Assembly: GCA_014656495.1 (NCBI GenBank)
Contig: BNCN01000004.1
Coordinates: 310,001-374,000 of the forward strand
From: Comamonas sp. KCTC 72670
GTDB taxonomy: Bacteria; Myxococcota; Myxococcia; Myxococcales; Myxococcaceae
Length of the DNA: 64,000 nucleotides
Direction of reading: 5' to 3'
The position numbers and the translations under genes were made by a program. The notes below the pieces were generated by a model. That model was not told the DNA's origin. It saw only the letters and a list, made by a program, of their open reading frames with translations, and did not search any database. Within the stretch, counting starts at the first letter, position 1. Each line of letters begins with the position of its first letter. Shown here piece after piece: positions 42,645-52,489 of the stretch.

Positions 42645-44891
42645 TTGGACGCGAAGGGTTATCTGCAGGAAGTGGGCGCGCAGGTGAACGCCGACTTCGT
42701 CAAGAACCGGTCGATTCTCTCCTTCGAGGAATACCTCTCTCTCTTCTTCAACGACCCGAAGGGCCAGGCGCGCAACGCCGCCCAGTACCTGCGGGACGTG
42801 ATGGACCACTTCGGCACCACCTCCGTGCCGCACCCCACCGGCGCCATCCGGCGCTTCAAGGTCTTCGACGCGCCGGGCGGGGACCGGGACGACCGGGTGG
42901 CGGGCCAGGAGGAGGTCCAGAACGCCATCTACCGGCTGCTCGGCAACTTCGTGCGGGCCGGGCGCATCAACAAGCTCATCCTGCTGCACGGGCCCAACGG
43001 CAGCGCCAAGTCCACCCTGGTCAACGCCCTGAAGGAGGGCATGGAGGCGTACTCGCGGCAGCCGCAGGGCGCGCTGTACCGCATCGCCTGGGTCTTCCCG
43101 TCGGAGAAGCTCATCAAGGGCTCCATTGGCTTCGGGGAGCGGGAGGTCACCGGCGGCGAGCTGGCCACCTTCGCGCACCTGGACGCGGAGGCCATCGACC
43201 TGCGCATGCCCTGCGAGCTGAGGGACCATCCGCTCTTCGCCGTGCCGCCGGGCGAGCGGCGCAAGCTGCTGGAGGGCGCGCTCAAGAAGAAGGGCCTGGG
43301 CAACGGCGACGGCGAGACGGGGGACTTCATCCTGTCCGACTACGTGCGGGACGGCGAGCTGTGCTCCAAGTGCCGCCGCATCTACACCGCGCTGCTCAAC
43401 GCATATGGCGGGGACTGGCTGAAGGTGATGCGCCACGTCCAGGTGGAGCGCTTCTACGTGTCGCGCCGCTACCAGGTGGGCACGGTGACGGTGGAGCCGC
43501 AGATGAGCGTGGACGCCATCGTGCAACAGCTCACCGCGGACCGCACCCAGCTCAACGTGCCCGCGCCGCTGCACAGCACCGTGCTGTTCGAGCCCCACGG
43601 CCCCCTGGTGCACGCCAACCGGGGGCTCATCGAGTACGCGGACCTGCTCAAGCGGCCCCTGGAGGCGTTCAAGTACCTGCTGGGCTTCAGTGAGACGGGG
43701 CAGGTGCCGCTGGAGCCGTTCGTGCTCCAACTGGACGAGGTGCTCATCGCCTCCGCGAACGAGAAGCACCTCAACGCCTTCAAGGAACTGCCGGACTTCG
43801 CGTCCTTCAAGGGCCGCATCGAGCTGGTGCGCGTGCCCTACCTGCGCCGCTACCGCACCGAGCAGGAGATCTACGACGCGCAGATCACCTCCACCACCGT
43901 GGGCAAACACGTGGCGCCGCACGCCACGGAGCTGGCGGCGATGTGGGCGGTGCTCACGCGGCTGAAGAAGCCCATCCCGGACCGCTACGCCAACGACGTG
44001 AAGGACCTCATCGACCAGGTGACGCCGGTGGAGAAGCTGCACCTCTACGAGGAGGGCGCCCCCCCGGACCGGCTGAGCCTGGCCAACACCAAGGAGCTGC
44101 GGAAGCTGCGCGAGGACCTCTTCACGGAGTCGGATGCGTATCCCAACTACGAGGGCCGCTCGGGCGCCAGCGCGCGGGAGATCAAGACGGCGCTCTTCAA
44201 CGCCGCGCAGAACCCCGACTTCAAGTGCCTCAATGGCCTGGCGGTGCTGGAGGAGCTGTCCGCCATCTGCAAGGACAAGAGCGTCTACGAGTTCCTCCTG
44301 CAGGAGGTGCTGGACGGCTACCACGACCACGAGAACTTCGTCCGGCTGGTGGAGGCCGAGTACCTGGACCGGGTGGACTCCGAGGTGCGTGAGTCCATGG
44401 GCCTGGTGTCGGAGGGGCAGTACCGCGAGCTGGTGGAGCGCTACATCCAGACCATCAGCCACTGGGTGCGCGGCGAGAAGATGCGCAACCGCGTCACCGG
44501 GGTGAACGAGGCCCCGGACGAGCAGCGCATGGCGGAGGTGGAAGCCATCATCATGCCGCGCGGCGAGGACGCCGCGGACTTCCGCCGCGGCCTCATCGCC
44601 TCCATTGGCGCGCACCGGCTGGACAACCCGGACGCGGTCATGGACTACGGCCGCATCTTCCCGGACATGTTCAAGCGCCTGCGCGACCACTACTTCGAGG
44701 AGCGCAAGCGCGTGCTGCGCAAGAACAAGGAGAACGTCCTCAAGTACCTGTCCGAGGACCGCAACCAGCTCTCCGCGCGCGAGCAGACGCAGGTGCAGAG
44801 CACGCTGAAGGCCATGGCGGAGCGCTACGGCTACTGCGAGGCGTGCGCGAAGGACGCCATCCTCTTCTTGATGAAGAAGCGCTACGCGTGA
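42645..44891 (+). CDS. prkA: PrkA-family serine protein kinase / AAA ATPase
   Basis: This 748-residue protein starts with TTG, chosen because AGGAG lies 7 nt upstream; the frame continues upstream to 42459 without family similarity. The P-loop LHGPNGSAKSTLVNAL is near residues 113-128. The PrkA N-terminal AAA-like domain contains FVFP-type VFPSEKLIKGSIGFGE. The C-terminal kinase-like domain ends in EACAKDAILFLMKKRYA. PrkA proteins are stress- and sporulation-linked, usually with yeaH and spoVR, neither of which is here. The protein is about 100 residues longer than Escherichia coli YeaG. Confidence 0.9.
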   Translation: MDAKGYLQEVGAQVNADFVKNRSILSFEEYLSLFFNDPKGQARNAAQYLRDVMDHFGTTSVPHPTGAIRRFKVFDAPGGDRDDRVAGQEEVQNAIYRLLGNFVRAGRINKLILLHGPNGSAKSTLVNALKEGMEAYSRQPQGALYRIAWVFPSEKLIKGSIGFGEREVTGGELATFAHLDAEAIDLRMPCELRDHPLFAVPPGERRKLLEGALKKKGLGNGDGETGDFILSDYVRDGELCSKCRRIYTALLNAYGGDWLKVMRHVQVERFYVSRRYQVGTVTVEPQMSVDAIVQQLTADRTQLNVPAPLHSTVLFEPHGPLVHANRGLIEYADLLKRPLEAFKYLLGFSETGQVPLEPFVLQLDEVLIASANEKHLNAFKELPDFASFKGRIELVRVPYLRRYRTEQEIYDAQITSTTVGKHVAPHATELAAMWAVLTRLKKPIPDRYANDVKDLIDQVTPVEKLHLYEEGAPPDRLSLANTKELRKLREDLFTESDAYPNYEGRSGASAREIKTALFNAAQNPDFKCLNGLAVLEELSAICKDKSVYEFLLQEVLDGYHDHENFVRLVEAEYLDRVDSEVRESMGLVSEGQYRELVERYIQTISHWVRGEKMRNRVTGVNEAPDEQRMAEVEAIIMPRGEDAADFRRGLIASIGAHRLDNPDAVMDYGRIFPDMFKRLRDHYFEERKRVLRKNKENVLKYLSEDRNQLSAREQTQVQSTLKAMAERYGYCEACAKDAILFLMKKRYA

Positions 44892-44895
44892 CGGG

Positions 44896-44926
44896 GCAGG
44901 CGTCCGGGGCCCGCCTGGACGCCTGC
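44896..44926 (+). terminator. Terminator of prkA
   Basis: GCAGGCGTCC (44896-44905) and GGACGCCTGC (44917-44926) form a perfect 10-bp stem with an 11-nt loop, followed by TTTC, 5 bp after the stop. Confidence 0.65.
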
Positions 44927-45013
44927 TTTCAAAGCCGGAAAGGGCTCGGGATGATGGGGGCTGCCAGGGAGTTGTACTGGCTGCAGCCGTTTACCCCCCG
45001 AACCGGAGAGTCG

Positions 45014-45892
45014 ATGACCCGCTTCCTCCTGGGCGCCCCCGCCCTGTTCGCCCTCGTGGCGTGCGCCGGTGCGCCTTCCCAGCCGGCCGCCACCACCCCA
45101 GCGCCCCAGGTGGCTCCGCTCGTCGAACGCGTCATCGCGGTGAATGACGCGCCACGCATGACGCGCAAGGAGCAGGTGCGGCGCATCCTTCCGCACAATG
45201 TGCGGCTGCAGCTCGCCTCGCAGGGCCGGGTGCGCAGCACGGCCTCGGGCGTGGTGGTGGGCGCCGAGCGCGGCGCGGACGGCACGGCGGTGGCGTGGGT
45301 GGTGACCAACGCGCACGCGGTGGCGATGGACGGCATGGAGGCCCCGCAGCTGCGCGTGCTGGTGGACCGGCGCGCGGAGTCGCTCGAGCACACGGGCGAG
45401 GTGGTGGCCATGGGCCAGGTTCCGGAGCTGGACCTCGCGCTGGTGCGCGTGCAGGGGCTGGAGCTGCCCGCGGTGGAGCTGGCGGACGACGCGGAGCTGG
45501 AGCTGGGCGAGGACGTGGTGGTGGCCGCCTCGCCCTTCGGCCGCGCGCTGTCGCTGTCCGGCGGCATGCTGTCGCAGGTGGAGTGGGACAAGGCGTCCCA
45601 GCAGCCGAAGATGGTGAAGACGGACGCGCCCATCGGCTACGGCGCGTCGGGCGGCGGCATCTTCAGCCTGACGACGGGGCGGCTGCTGGCCATCGTGGAG
45701 GGCTACCGCACCGCGAAGGTGGACTTCGAGGTGCAGGAGGAGAACTACAGCTTCGACGTCCCCATGCCGGGAGAGACGTTCGCCGCACCCAGCGCGAAGG
45801 TGCGCCAGTTCCTCCAGACGAAGGGCTTCGGGCGGCTGCTCGTCCACCGGCCCTCGACGGAAGGGGGCGTCGCCCAGGCGGCGGGCCGGTAG
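45014..45892 (+). CDS. Trypsin-like serine protease lipoprotein (S1C/HtrA-like, no PDZ)
   Basis: This 292-residue protein starts at MTRFLLGAPA and has lipobox LVAC. The protease fold has the catalytic triad in VTNAHAV (His), ELDLALVRV (Asp) and YGASGGGIF (Ser). It has no PDZ domain after the protease, unlike DegP. The mature N-terminus is Ala/Pro/Thr-rich. A periplasmic, lipid-anchored quality-control or signalling protease is likely. Confidence 0.83.
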   Translation: MTRFLLGAPALFALVACAGAPSQPAATTPAPQVAPLVERVIAVNDAPRMTRKEQVRRILPHNVRLQLASQGRVRSTASGVVVGAERGADGTAVAWVVTNAHAVAMDGMEAPQLRVLVDRRAESLEHTGEVVAMGQVPELDLALVRVQGLELPAVELADDAELELGEDVVVAASPFGRALSLSGGMLSQVEWDKASQQPKMVKTDAPIGYGASGGGIFSLTTGRLLAIVEGYRTAKVDFEVQEENYSFDVPMPGETFAAPSAKVRQFLQTKGFGRLLVHRPSTEGGVAQAAGR

Positions 45893-45954
45893 TCCGGTTT
45901 CTCGCGCGGGGCGCGCGCGCGCGGTACATCCGGCGGCAATTCAGGAGGCGTGGG

Positions 45955-46407
45955 ATGGCCGGACGTGTTTCGTGGGATCAGTACTTCATGGACATCGCGG
46001 AGCAGGTGGCCACGCGCGCCACCTGCGATCGCAAACACGTGGGCGCCGTCATCGTGCGGGGACGGACCATCCTGTCCACCGGCTACAACGGCGCCATCCG
46101 GGGGCTGCCCCACTGCGATGACGTGGGCCACATGATGGAGAACGGCCACTGCGTGGCCACCGTCCACGCGGAGGCCAACGCCATCATCCAGGCGGCCACC
46201 AACGGCGTCAGCATCGACGGGGCGACCATCTACACCACCGCCAGCCCGTGCTGGCCGTGCTTCAAGCTCATCGCCAACGCGGGCCTGGTCCGCATCGTGT
46301 TCGGCGAGTTCTACCGGGACCCCCGCATCTTCGAGTACGCGGCGCTGCTCAAGCTGGACCTCGTGGGGTTGGGTGAGGGCGCACGCCCTCCCGCCTCGGG
46401 TACCTGA
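45955..46407 (+). CDS. Deoxycytidylate (dCMP) deaminase
   Basis: The protein has 150 residues, with a strong AGGAGG 8 nt upstream of the ATG. Zinc and catalytic motifs are HAEANAI and SPCWPCFKLI. The RATCDRKHVGAVIVR and STGYNGAIRGLPHC blocks are those of the ComEB/dCMP deaminase family. It converts dCMP to dUMP for thymidylate synthesis. A stem-loop follows. Confidence 0.92.
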   Translation: MAGRVSWDQYFMDIAEQVATRATCDRKHVGAVIVRGRTILSTGYNGAIRGLPHCDDVGHMMENGHCVATVHAEANAIIQAATNGVSIDGATIYTTASPCWPCFKLIANAGLVRIVFGEFYRDPRIFEYAALLKLDLVGLGEGARPPASGT

Positions 46408-46425
46408 TCACCCTGGACCTCGGGG

Positions 46426-46443
46426 CAGGACGCGTGCGTCCTG
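46426..46443 (+). terminator. Stem-loop after dCMP deaminase
   Basis: CAGGACGC (46426-46433), GT, GCGTCCTG (46436-46443): perfect 8-bp inverted repeat, with the innermost pairs open to form the loop. It lies 19 nt after the stop. Confidence 0.5.
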
Positions 46444-46521
46444 TCTGATCGCATCCGCTTCCCAAACGTCACCTGAAAAACACTCGCGCGCGGGCGTAAG
46501 TCCGCGCCGTGCATGGGGAAT

Positions 46522-46583
46522 TTGCCGCTTCCGGCAAGAATTACCGACCCAGGGTTGACGATGTTGGAGCGGCTCCCTAACTC
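46522..46583 (+). promoter_or_regulatory. Promoter region of the degenerate kinase / NtrC pair
   Basis: TTGCCG-CTTC-CGGCAA (46522-46537) is a perfect palindromic repeat 17 bp upstream of TTGACG (46555-46560), a near-consensus -35. A -10 around CTAACT at 46577 is weak. The palindrome is a candidate activator or autoregulatory site. Confidence 0.35.
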
Positions 46584-46640
46584 TTGGCTCCGGTAGGGCG
46601 GCGGCGGGGGTGGATCAGGGAAAATCCCGAGGAGTTCCAG

Positions 46641-47321
46641 TTGGTTACCTCGACAGCAATGTCAAATAGTGCATCCTCCATGGAGGATGCGCCGAAGCCC
46701 GTCGTGGGCGCGGCGCGGTACGTGGCCGTCCCCACGTTGATGGACAGCCTCCTGCATGACGTGCGCAATCCGCTCAACGCGCTGGCCATCCATCTGGAGG
46801 TCCTGGCGGAGAAGCTGAAGGCGGAGACGGGGCAGGTGCCTCCGTCGCAGGAGAAGAACCTCAAGGCCATGCGCGACCAGATCCAGCGCGTGGACGGCAT
46901 CCTGAAGCTCTTCAGCGACTTCGTCGTCTTCCGCGGCGGCAGCGCGGGCGCGGCGGACCTGTCGGAGGCCACCACGCGCGCCCTGGGCGTGCTGGGGCAC
47001 GAGGGCCGCAAGCGCCGCGTGCAGGTCCAGTCCGCGGTGGAGGCGGGCGTCCAGGTCCAGCTCGAGGACACGTCGGAGCTGGGCTTCTTCCTGGTCCAGG
47101 CGCTGCTGCGCGCCTTCCGCCGCGCGGAGAATGGCGGGACGGTGCGCGTCACGGTCCGCGGCGAGGCCACGAGCGCGGTGCTGGAGGTCGAGGATTCGGC
47201 CGGTCCTGGCGCCGAGCCCCTGCCTGAGAGCGTGGAGGCCCTGCGGCTGCGCTGCGCGCAGCTCGGCGTGGACCTGTTCATCCGAGCGGGCACGTGTCGT
47301 CTGAGTTTCACCCGCGCCTGA
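46641..47321 (+). CDS. Degenerate histidine kinase / Spo0B-like phosphotransfer protein
   Basis: This 226-residue protein starts with TTG, with GAGGAG 6 nt upstream (ATG at 46659 is the alternative). The dimerisation helix pair holds the phospho-histidine box LLHDVRNPLNALAIHLEVL. The ATPase part is atypical. The Asn of the N-box is gone (LVQALLRAFRRAENGG), only DSAGPG recalls the G1 box, and the G2 box is absent. No sensor domain or membrane helix. It may relay phosphate like Spo0B rather than autophosphorylate. It precedes an NtrC-type regulator by 80 bp. Confidence 0.75.
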   Translation: MVTSTAMSNSASSMEDAPKPVVGAARYVAVPTLMDSLLHDVRNPLNALAIHLEVLAEKLKAETGQVPPSQEKNLKAMRDQIQRVDGILKLFSDFVVFRGGSAGAADLSEATTRALGVLGHEGRKRRVQVQSAVEAGVQVQLEDTSELGFFLVQALLRAFRRAENGGTVRVTVRGEATSAVLEVEDSAGPGAEPLPESVEALRLRCAQLGVDLFIRAGTCRLSFTRA

Positions 47322-47401
47322 GCGTTGCATCCCGCCAGGCCGTTTCCTGATTTCAAAGTTCCGACAACTTCGCGTCACGACGCAGTACGGGAGGTCTTCA
47401 C

Positions 47402-48859
<1,458 letters not shown>

Positions 48860-48873
48860 CCTCACAGGTAGGA

Positions 48874-48916
48874 ATCCCCTCCGGATTCCGAGGCCTTGGC
48901 CAGGCTCGGAGGGGAT
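48874..48916 (+). terminator. Inverted repeat after the NtrC-type gene
   Basis: ATCCCCTCCG (48874-48883) and CGGAGGGGAT (48907-48916) form a perfect 10-bp stem with a 23-nt loop. A second pairing, CCCCCGTC (48947-48954) with GACGGGGG (48977-48984), follows. The remainder of the 269-bp gap to the ATPase gene shows only a weak promoter-like TTGACT at 48960. Confidence 0.45.
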
Positions 48917-49128
48917 GCCCGCCCAGGCGGCGACCCCGCCGCGAAACCCCCGTCAATTCTTGACTTTTGACCTCTGGACGGGGGATTCTGGGGGGGTCTC
49001 CCACCCACAGGGAGTGCCCGGCCGTACATGTTCCACGCCTCGGGCAACTCCGGCGCCGCTGCAACACCTCGGCCGTGCAGGAGTGTGCATCAGGTGCCGC
49101 GGGGGGGCACAAGGAAGGCCACAACGCA

Positions 49129-51093
49129 ATGAGCGACGCGCGAGTACTTCACTTCTTCGGCGGCAAGGGCGGGGTAGGTAAGACGACGCTCGCGGCAGCA
49201 TATGCCTTGAGGCTGTCGGAAGACGCGCCCAAGGAGCGCGTGCTGCTCGTGTCGTTGGATCCGGTCCGCTCCCTGTCGGACCTGGTGAAGAAGAAGCTCG
49301 CGGCCAAGCCCACCAAGCTCGTCCCCGGCAAGGGTGACGGCGGGGTCTACGGCCTGGAAGTGGAGCCGGCGGCGCTGATGAAGCCCTTCCTGGCGTCCTA
49401 CCTGCCAGCGCTGGCGAAGGCGGCCTCCAAGGGCACGCACGTCTCGGAAGAAGACCTGGGCAAGCTGTATCAGCAGGCGGTGCCGGGGCTGGAGGAGCTG
49501 GTGGCGCTCTTCCACGTGGTGGAGCTGCTGGAGGACGACGCGTTCGACCGCATCGTCGTGGACGCGGCGCCCACCAGCCACACCCTGCGGCTGTTCGACC
49601 TGCCGGTGAGCCTGCGCAAGTTCCTGGGCCTGGTGAAGGCGGGCGGGGACAAGACGGAAGCGCCGGTGAAGAAGGGCAAGAAGGCCGCGGAGCCCGCGGC
49701 GCCCGGCGTGCTGGAGCAGGTGGGGCAGAAGGCGGAGAAGCTGCTGGCGCTGCTGAAGGACGCCACGCGCACGGCCTTCCACGTGGTGGCGCTGGCCGAG
49801 CCGGTGCCCGAGGCGCAGACGCGCATGCTCTTCACCCAGTTGCGCGAGCGCGGGCTGCCGGTGACGGAGATCGTCGTCAACCAGGTCGAGGACAAGGGCG
49901 GCTGTCCCGCGTGTCAGGGCCGGCGCGGCCTGCAGGCGCCCCACGTCCGCAAGTTCCAGGCGCTGGACAAGGCGGTGCCGGTCCACCTGCTGGGCCGGCG
50001 CGAGGTGGCGCCGCGCGGCCTGGAGGGCCTGGCGCTCTTCGCCAAGGCCTGGGCCGGTGGCAAGGAGACGAAGGCGCTGGAGTTCGCCGCGGCCGAGGGA
50101 CCTCCGGCGCTGGTGCGCGCGCCGTCCATGCCGCCCATCGCCGCGCCGCCGCTGCCGCCCACGCGGCTGATCTTCTTCGTGGGGCAGGGGGGCGTGGGCA
50201 AGAGCTCCTGCGCCGCCGCCGCCGCGGTGACGCTGACGGAGAAGGAGGGGCCGGTGCTCCTCATCTCCACGGATCCGTCGCACTCGCTGTCGGACGTGCT
50301 GCAGAGCCGCCTGACGGACACCGAGACGCAGGTGAAGGGCACCAAGGGCCTGTACGCGCGCGAGCTGGACATCGCCGGCTGGTTCAACGCCCTGCGCAAG
50401 CGGCTGAAGGAGAAGGCGGAGAAGGCCTTCGAGGGCGCGCCGCGCTCGGGCAACGACGTGCCGGCGGATCTGCTCTACCTGCGCAACCTGCTGGAGTGCG
50501 CGCCGCCGGGCATCGACGAGCTGGCCGCGCTGTCCTGCCTCACGGACGCGCTGGTGCAGGAGCGCTTCAAGCGCATCGTGGTGGATTCGTCGCCGGTGGT
50601 GATGTCCGTGCGCGTGGTGGAGCTGGCGGAGACGGCCAAGGCCTGGCTGGGCGCGCTGCACACGGTGATCAACAAGCACCGCGCGAAGGGCCTGGGCGAG
50701 CTGGCGGATGACCTCGCGGCGATGATCAAGCACGTGAAGCGCTTCGAGGACGCGCTGGCCACCCCGAGCGAGGCGCGCTTCGTCGTCGTCACGCGCGGCG
50801 AGGAGCTGGCGGCGGCCCGCACCGAGCGGCTGGTGGAGTACCTCAAGGAGAAGAAGCTCCCCGTGGAGCGGGTGCTCGTCAACCGCGTGGGCCCCAAGTC
50901 CACCTGCGAGAAGTGCGAGAACCGGCGCAAGCTGGAGCTGAACGCGGCCAAGGCCATCGAGAAGAAGCTGGGCCTGCCCGTCACCATGGCGCCCGCGCTG
51001 GGCCGTCACCCGGCCGGGCTGCGCGAGCTGAAGGCCTTCCGCACGGCGTGGTACGCGCTGTCGCCGCCCGCCGCGAAAATCAAGGCAGCCTGA
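49129..51093 (+). CDS. Fused double Get3/ArsA-type ATPase
   Basis: The protein has 654 residues. Two ArsA/Get3 halves (about 1-320 and 345-654) are joined by an Ala/Pro-rich linker. Half 1 has the full deviant Walker A GGKGGVGKTT (11-20) and switch II DAAPTSHTLRLFDLP, but DPVRSLSD in switch I. Half 2 has GQGGVGKS (352-359), lacking the signature lysine, canonical TDPSHSLSD, and a degenerate switch II DSSPVVMSVR. Each half has a CxxC pair (Cys259/262; Cys593/596), as used for zinc in Get3 dimers. No arsenic genes are near, so membrane-protein targeting or chaperoning is more likely than arsenite export. Confidence 0.88.
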   Translation: MSDARVLHFFGGKGGVGKTTLAAAYALRLSEDAPKERVLLVSLDPVRSLSDLVKKKLAAKPTKLVPGKGDGGVYGLEVEPAALMKPFLASYLPALAKAASKGTHVSEEDLGKLYQQAVPGLEELVALFHVVELLEDDAFDRIVVDAAPTSHTLRLFDLPVSLRKFLGLVKAGGDKTEAPVKKGKKAAEPAAPGVLEQVGQKAEKLLALLKDATRTAFHVVALAEPVPEAQTRMLFTQLRERGLPVTEIVVNQVEDKGGCPACQGRRGLQAPHVRKFQALDKAVPVHLLGRREVAPRGLEGLALFAKAWAGGKETKALEFAAAEGPPALVRAPSMPPIAAPPLPPTRLIFFVGQGGVGKSSCAAAAAVTLTEKEGPVLLISTDPSHSLSDVLQSRLTDTETQVKGTKGLYARELDIAGWFNALRKRLKEKAEKAFEGAPRSGNDVPADLLYLRNLLECAPPGIDELAALSCLTDALVQERFKRIVVDSSPVVMSVRVVELAETAKAWLGALHTVINKHRAKGLGELADDLAAMIKHVKRFEDALATPSEARFVVVTRGEELAAARTERLVEYLKEKKLPVERVLVNRVGPKSTCEKCENRRKLELNAAKAIEKKLGLPVTMAPALGRHPAGLRELKAFRTAWYALSPPAAKIKAA

Positions 51094-51161
51094 GGTTCCT
51101 GGAAGTCCTCGGCGATAGAGTGGTGAGCGCCGTTGCTCACCCGCTGTCCCCCGGGAGTTCC

Positions 51162-51449
51162 ATGTCCTCGATGCGCATCCGTTCCCTGGTCCTGGCGTCG
51201 CTGCCCGCGCTGTTGCTGGTGGCCTGTGGCGGCGAGCCCGTCACCGAGCCCGCGGCTCCGAACGCCGAGGCGGCTGAAGACGCCGTGACGGCGTCCGTCG
51301 AGTCGCCCGTGTCCTGTTACGACCAGTGCTACCAGTTCCTGGCGCTGTGCCCGGAGCAGTGCCAGGTGTCGTACCCCGTCTGTTACGACCTCACGCTCGA
51401 GTGCTACGACTCGTGCGGCCGGGGCGTCGGGCCGTGGCTGCCGTGCTGA
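51162..51449 (+). CDS. Small Cys-rich predicted lipoprotein
   Basis: The protein has 95 residues. Signal peptide with lipobox VAC, an acidic Ala/Pro-rich linker, then about 45 residues with eight cysteines in paired C-x3-C spacing (CYDQC, CPEQC, CYDSC) and many tyrosines. Unknown family. It lies 69 bp after the double ATPase gene and is followed by a strong terminator. Confidence 0.7.
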   Translation: MSSMRIRSLVLASLPALLLVACGGEPVTEPAAPNAEAAEDAVTASVESPVSCYDQCYQFLALCPEQCQVSYPVCYDLTLECYDSCGRGVGPWLPC

Positions 51450-51461
51450 GTTGACGCAGCA

Positions 51462-51495
51462 GCTCCCGCCGGGCCGCCTCCCTTCCGGCGGGAGC
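51462..51495 (+). terminator. Perfect 11-bp terminator-like hairpin
   Basis: GCTCCCGCCGG (51462-51472), 12-nt loop, CCGGCGGGAGC (51485-51495), 13 bp after the lipoprotein stop. No clear T-run. The rest of the gap to 51708 shows nothing recognisable. Confidence 0.55.
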
Positions 51496-51708
51496 CGTCC
51501 TGTCCCTTGTCATGAAAGTAGAGGGGGCCGCCGCCGCACCGCCTCCCGCCCGAGTTTCCACACCGAAAATCTGCCCTGCCCACCCGCCCCCGCGCGCACC
51601 ATGACGACGCGCATCATGGGTGCCAAGCGTGCCCGTGGGGCCGTATCTGAAAACGAGCGTGAGCCGCCCCGTGACTGATGGCTGGAGGGCATGGCGGCCC
51701 TGGTGGGC

Positions 51709-52395
51709 TCAGGCCTCGCACTCCGACGGTGCGTCGGTGAACGTCTCCCAGCCCGGAAACGTGAGAGCGCCCGTCTCCGTCAGCGAGCCCTTCGTGGGCG
51801 AGCGGCCTTCCAGCCGCAGCTCGACCTGCCGGCCGCTCACCGTGTAGCGGCCTCGCACTTGCCTCTCACGCGGCGTTCCCTCCGCGTCCACCACCTTGTC
51901 CAGGAGGGTGACGCGGCTTCCTGGCTCGAAGCGGAGCCGCCGCAGGGTGCCGTAGACGCCCACGCCGGGGCCGAACCAGGACACGGCGCGCAGCAGCGTG
52001 GGCACGTCCTGCTCTCGTGCCGGGTCGCGGCCCTGGAGCTTCTGCCAGCCCAGGGTGTCGCGGATGGGCTCGAAGTCGGCGTCCTCCCGGGCTCGCGTCA
52101 GGCGCCGGGCGTCCAGCGCCACCGCTTGCGTGAGGTGTTCAACAATCACGTCCCGGTGGGCGCTGTATTCGCAGACCTTTCCCTGCTTGCGGAGCACGCC
52201 CAGCGTGGCCGCCAGGTTGTAGTGGGCCAGCGCGTAGTCCGGCGACGCCTTGGCGGACGCCTGGAAGCGCTCCAGGGCCTCTGGGTAGCGCCCCGCCTGG
52301 TACAGCCGGAAACCCTGCGTGTTCAGCTGCCGGGCGCCAGGGGTGCTGGTGGAGCCCGTCAGGGCCAGGAGGAGCAGGGGCAGGGCCGGGTGCAT
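51709..52395 (-). CDS. Secreted TPR-repeat protein
   Basis: This 228-residue protein has a short hydrophobic N-terminus (HPALPLLLLALTGS), probably a signal peptide. TPR-like repeats at about 25-75 contain NTQGFRLYQAGRYPEALERF and DYALAHYNLAATL. The C-terminal half is beta-rich (RVTLLDKVVDAEG, RYTVSGRQVELRL), like a lipocalin-style strand set. Unknown role. Divergent from accA. Confidence 0.7.
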   Translation of the reverse strand: MHPALPLLLLALTGSTSTPGARQLNTQGFRLYQAGRYPEALERFQASAKASPDYALAHYNLAATLGVLRKQGKVCEYSAHRDVIVEHLTQAVALDARRLTRAREDADFEPIRDTLGWQKLQGRDPAREQDVPTLLRAVSWFGPGVGVYGTLRRLRFEPGSRVTLLDKVVDAEGTPRERQVRGRYTVSGRQVELRLEGRSPTKGSLTETGALTFPGWETFTDAPSECEA

Positions 52396-52489
52396 GTGCC
52401 TCCAGACGGGCGGGACGCCTGGGAATTCGTTGGGGTGCGTAACCGCTTGCGCGTTGAAAGCCGCCTTACCCTGGTGCTAGTTCCGCGCC

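Noticed and set aside
40848-44690. Extension of the Hsp70 frame upstream to 44690
   Set aside because: The upstream part is antisense to prkA; the DnaK N-terminus is at MHKEPIIGID.
49129-51093. Arsenite efflux ATPase ArsA
   Set aside because: No arsB, arsD or arsR and no arsenite-site cysteine triad; CxxC pairs point to the Get3 side of the family.
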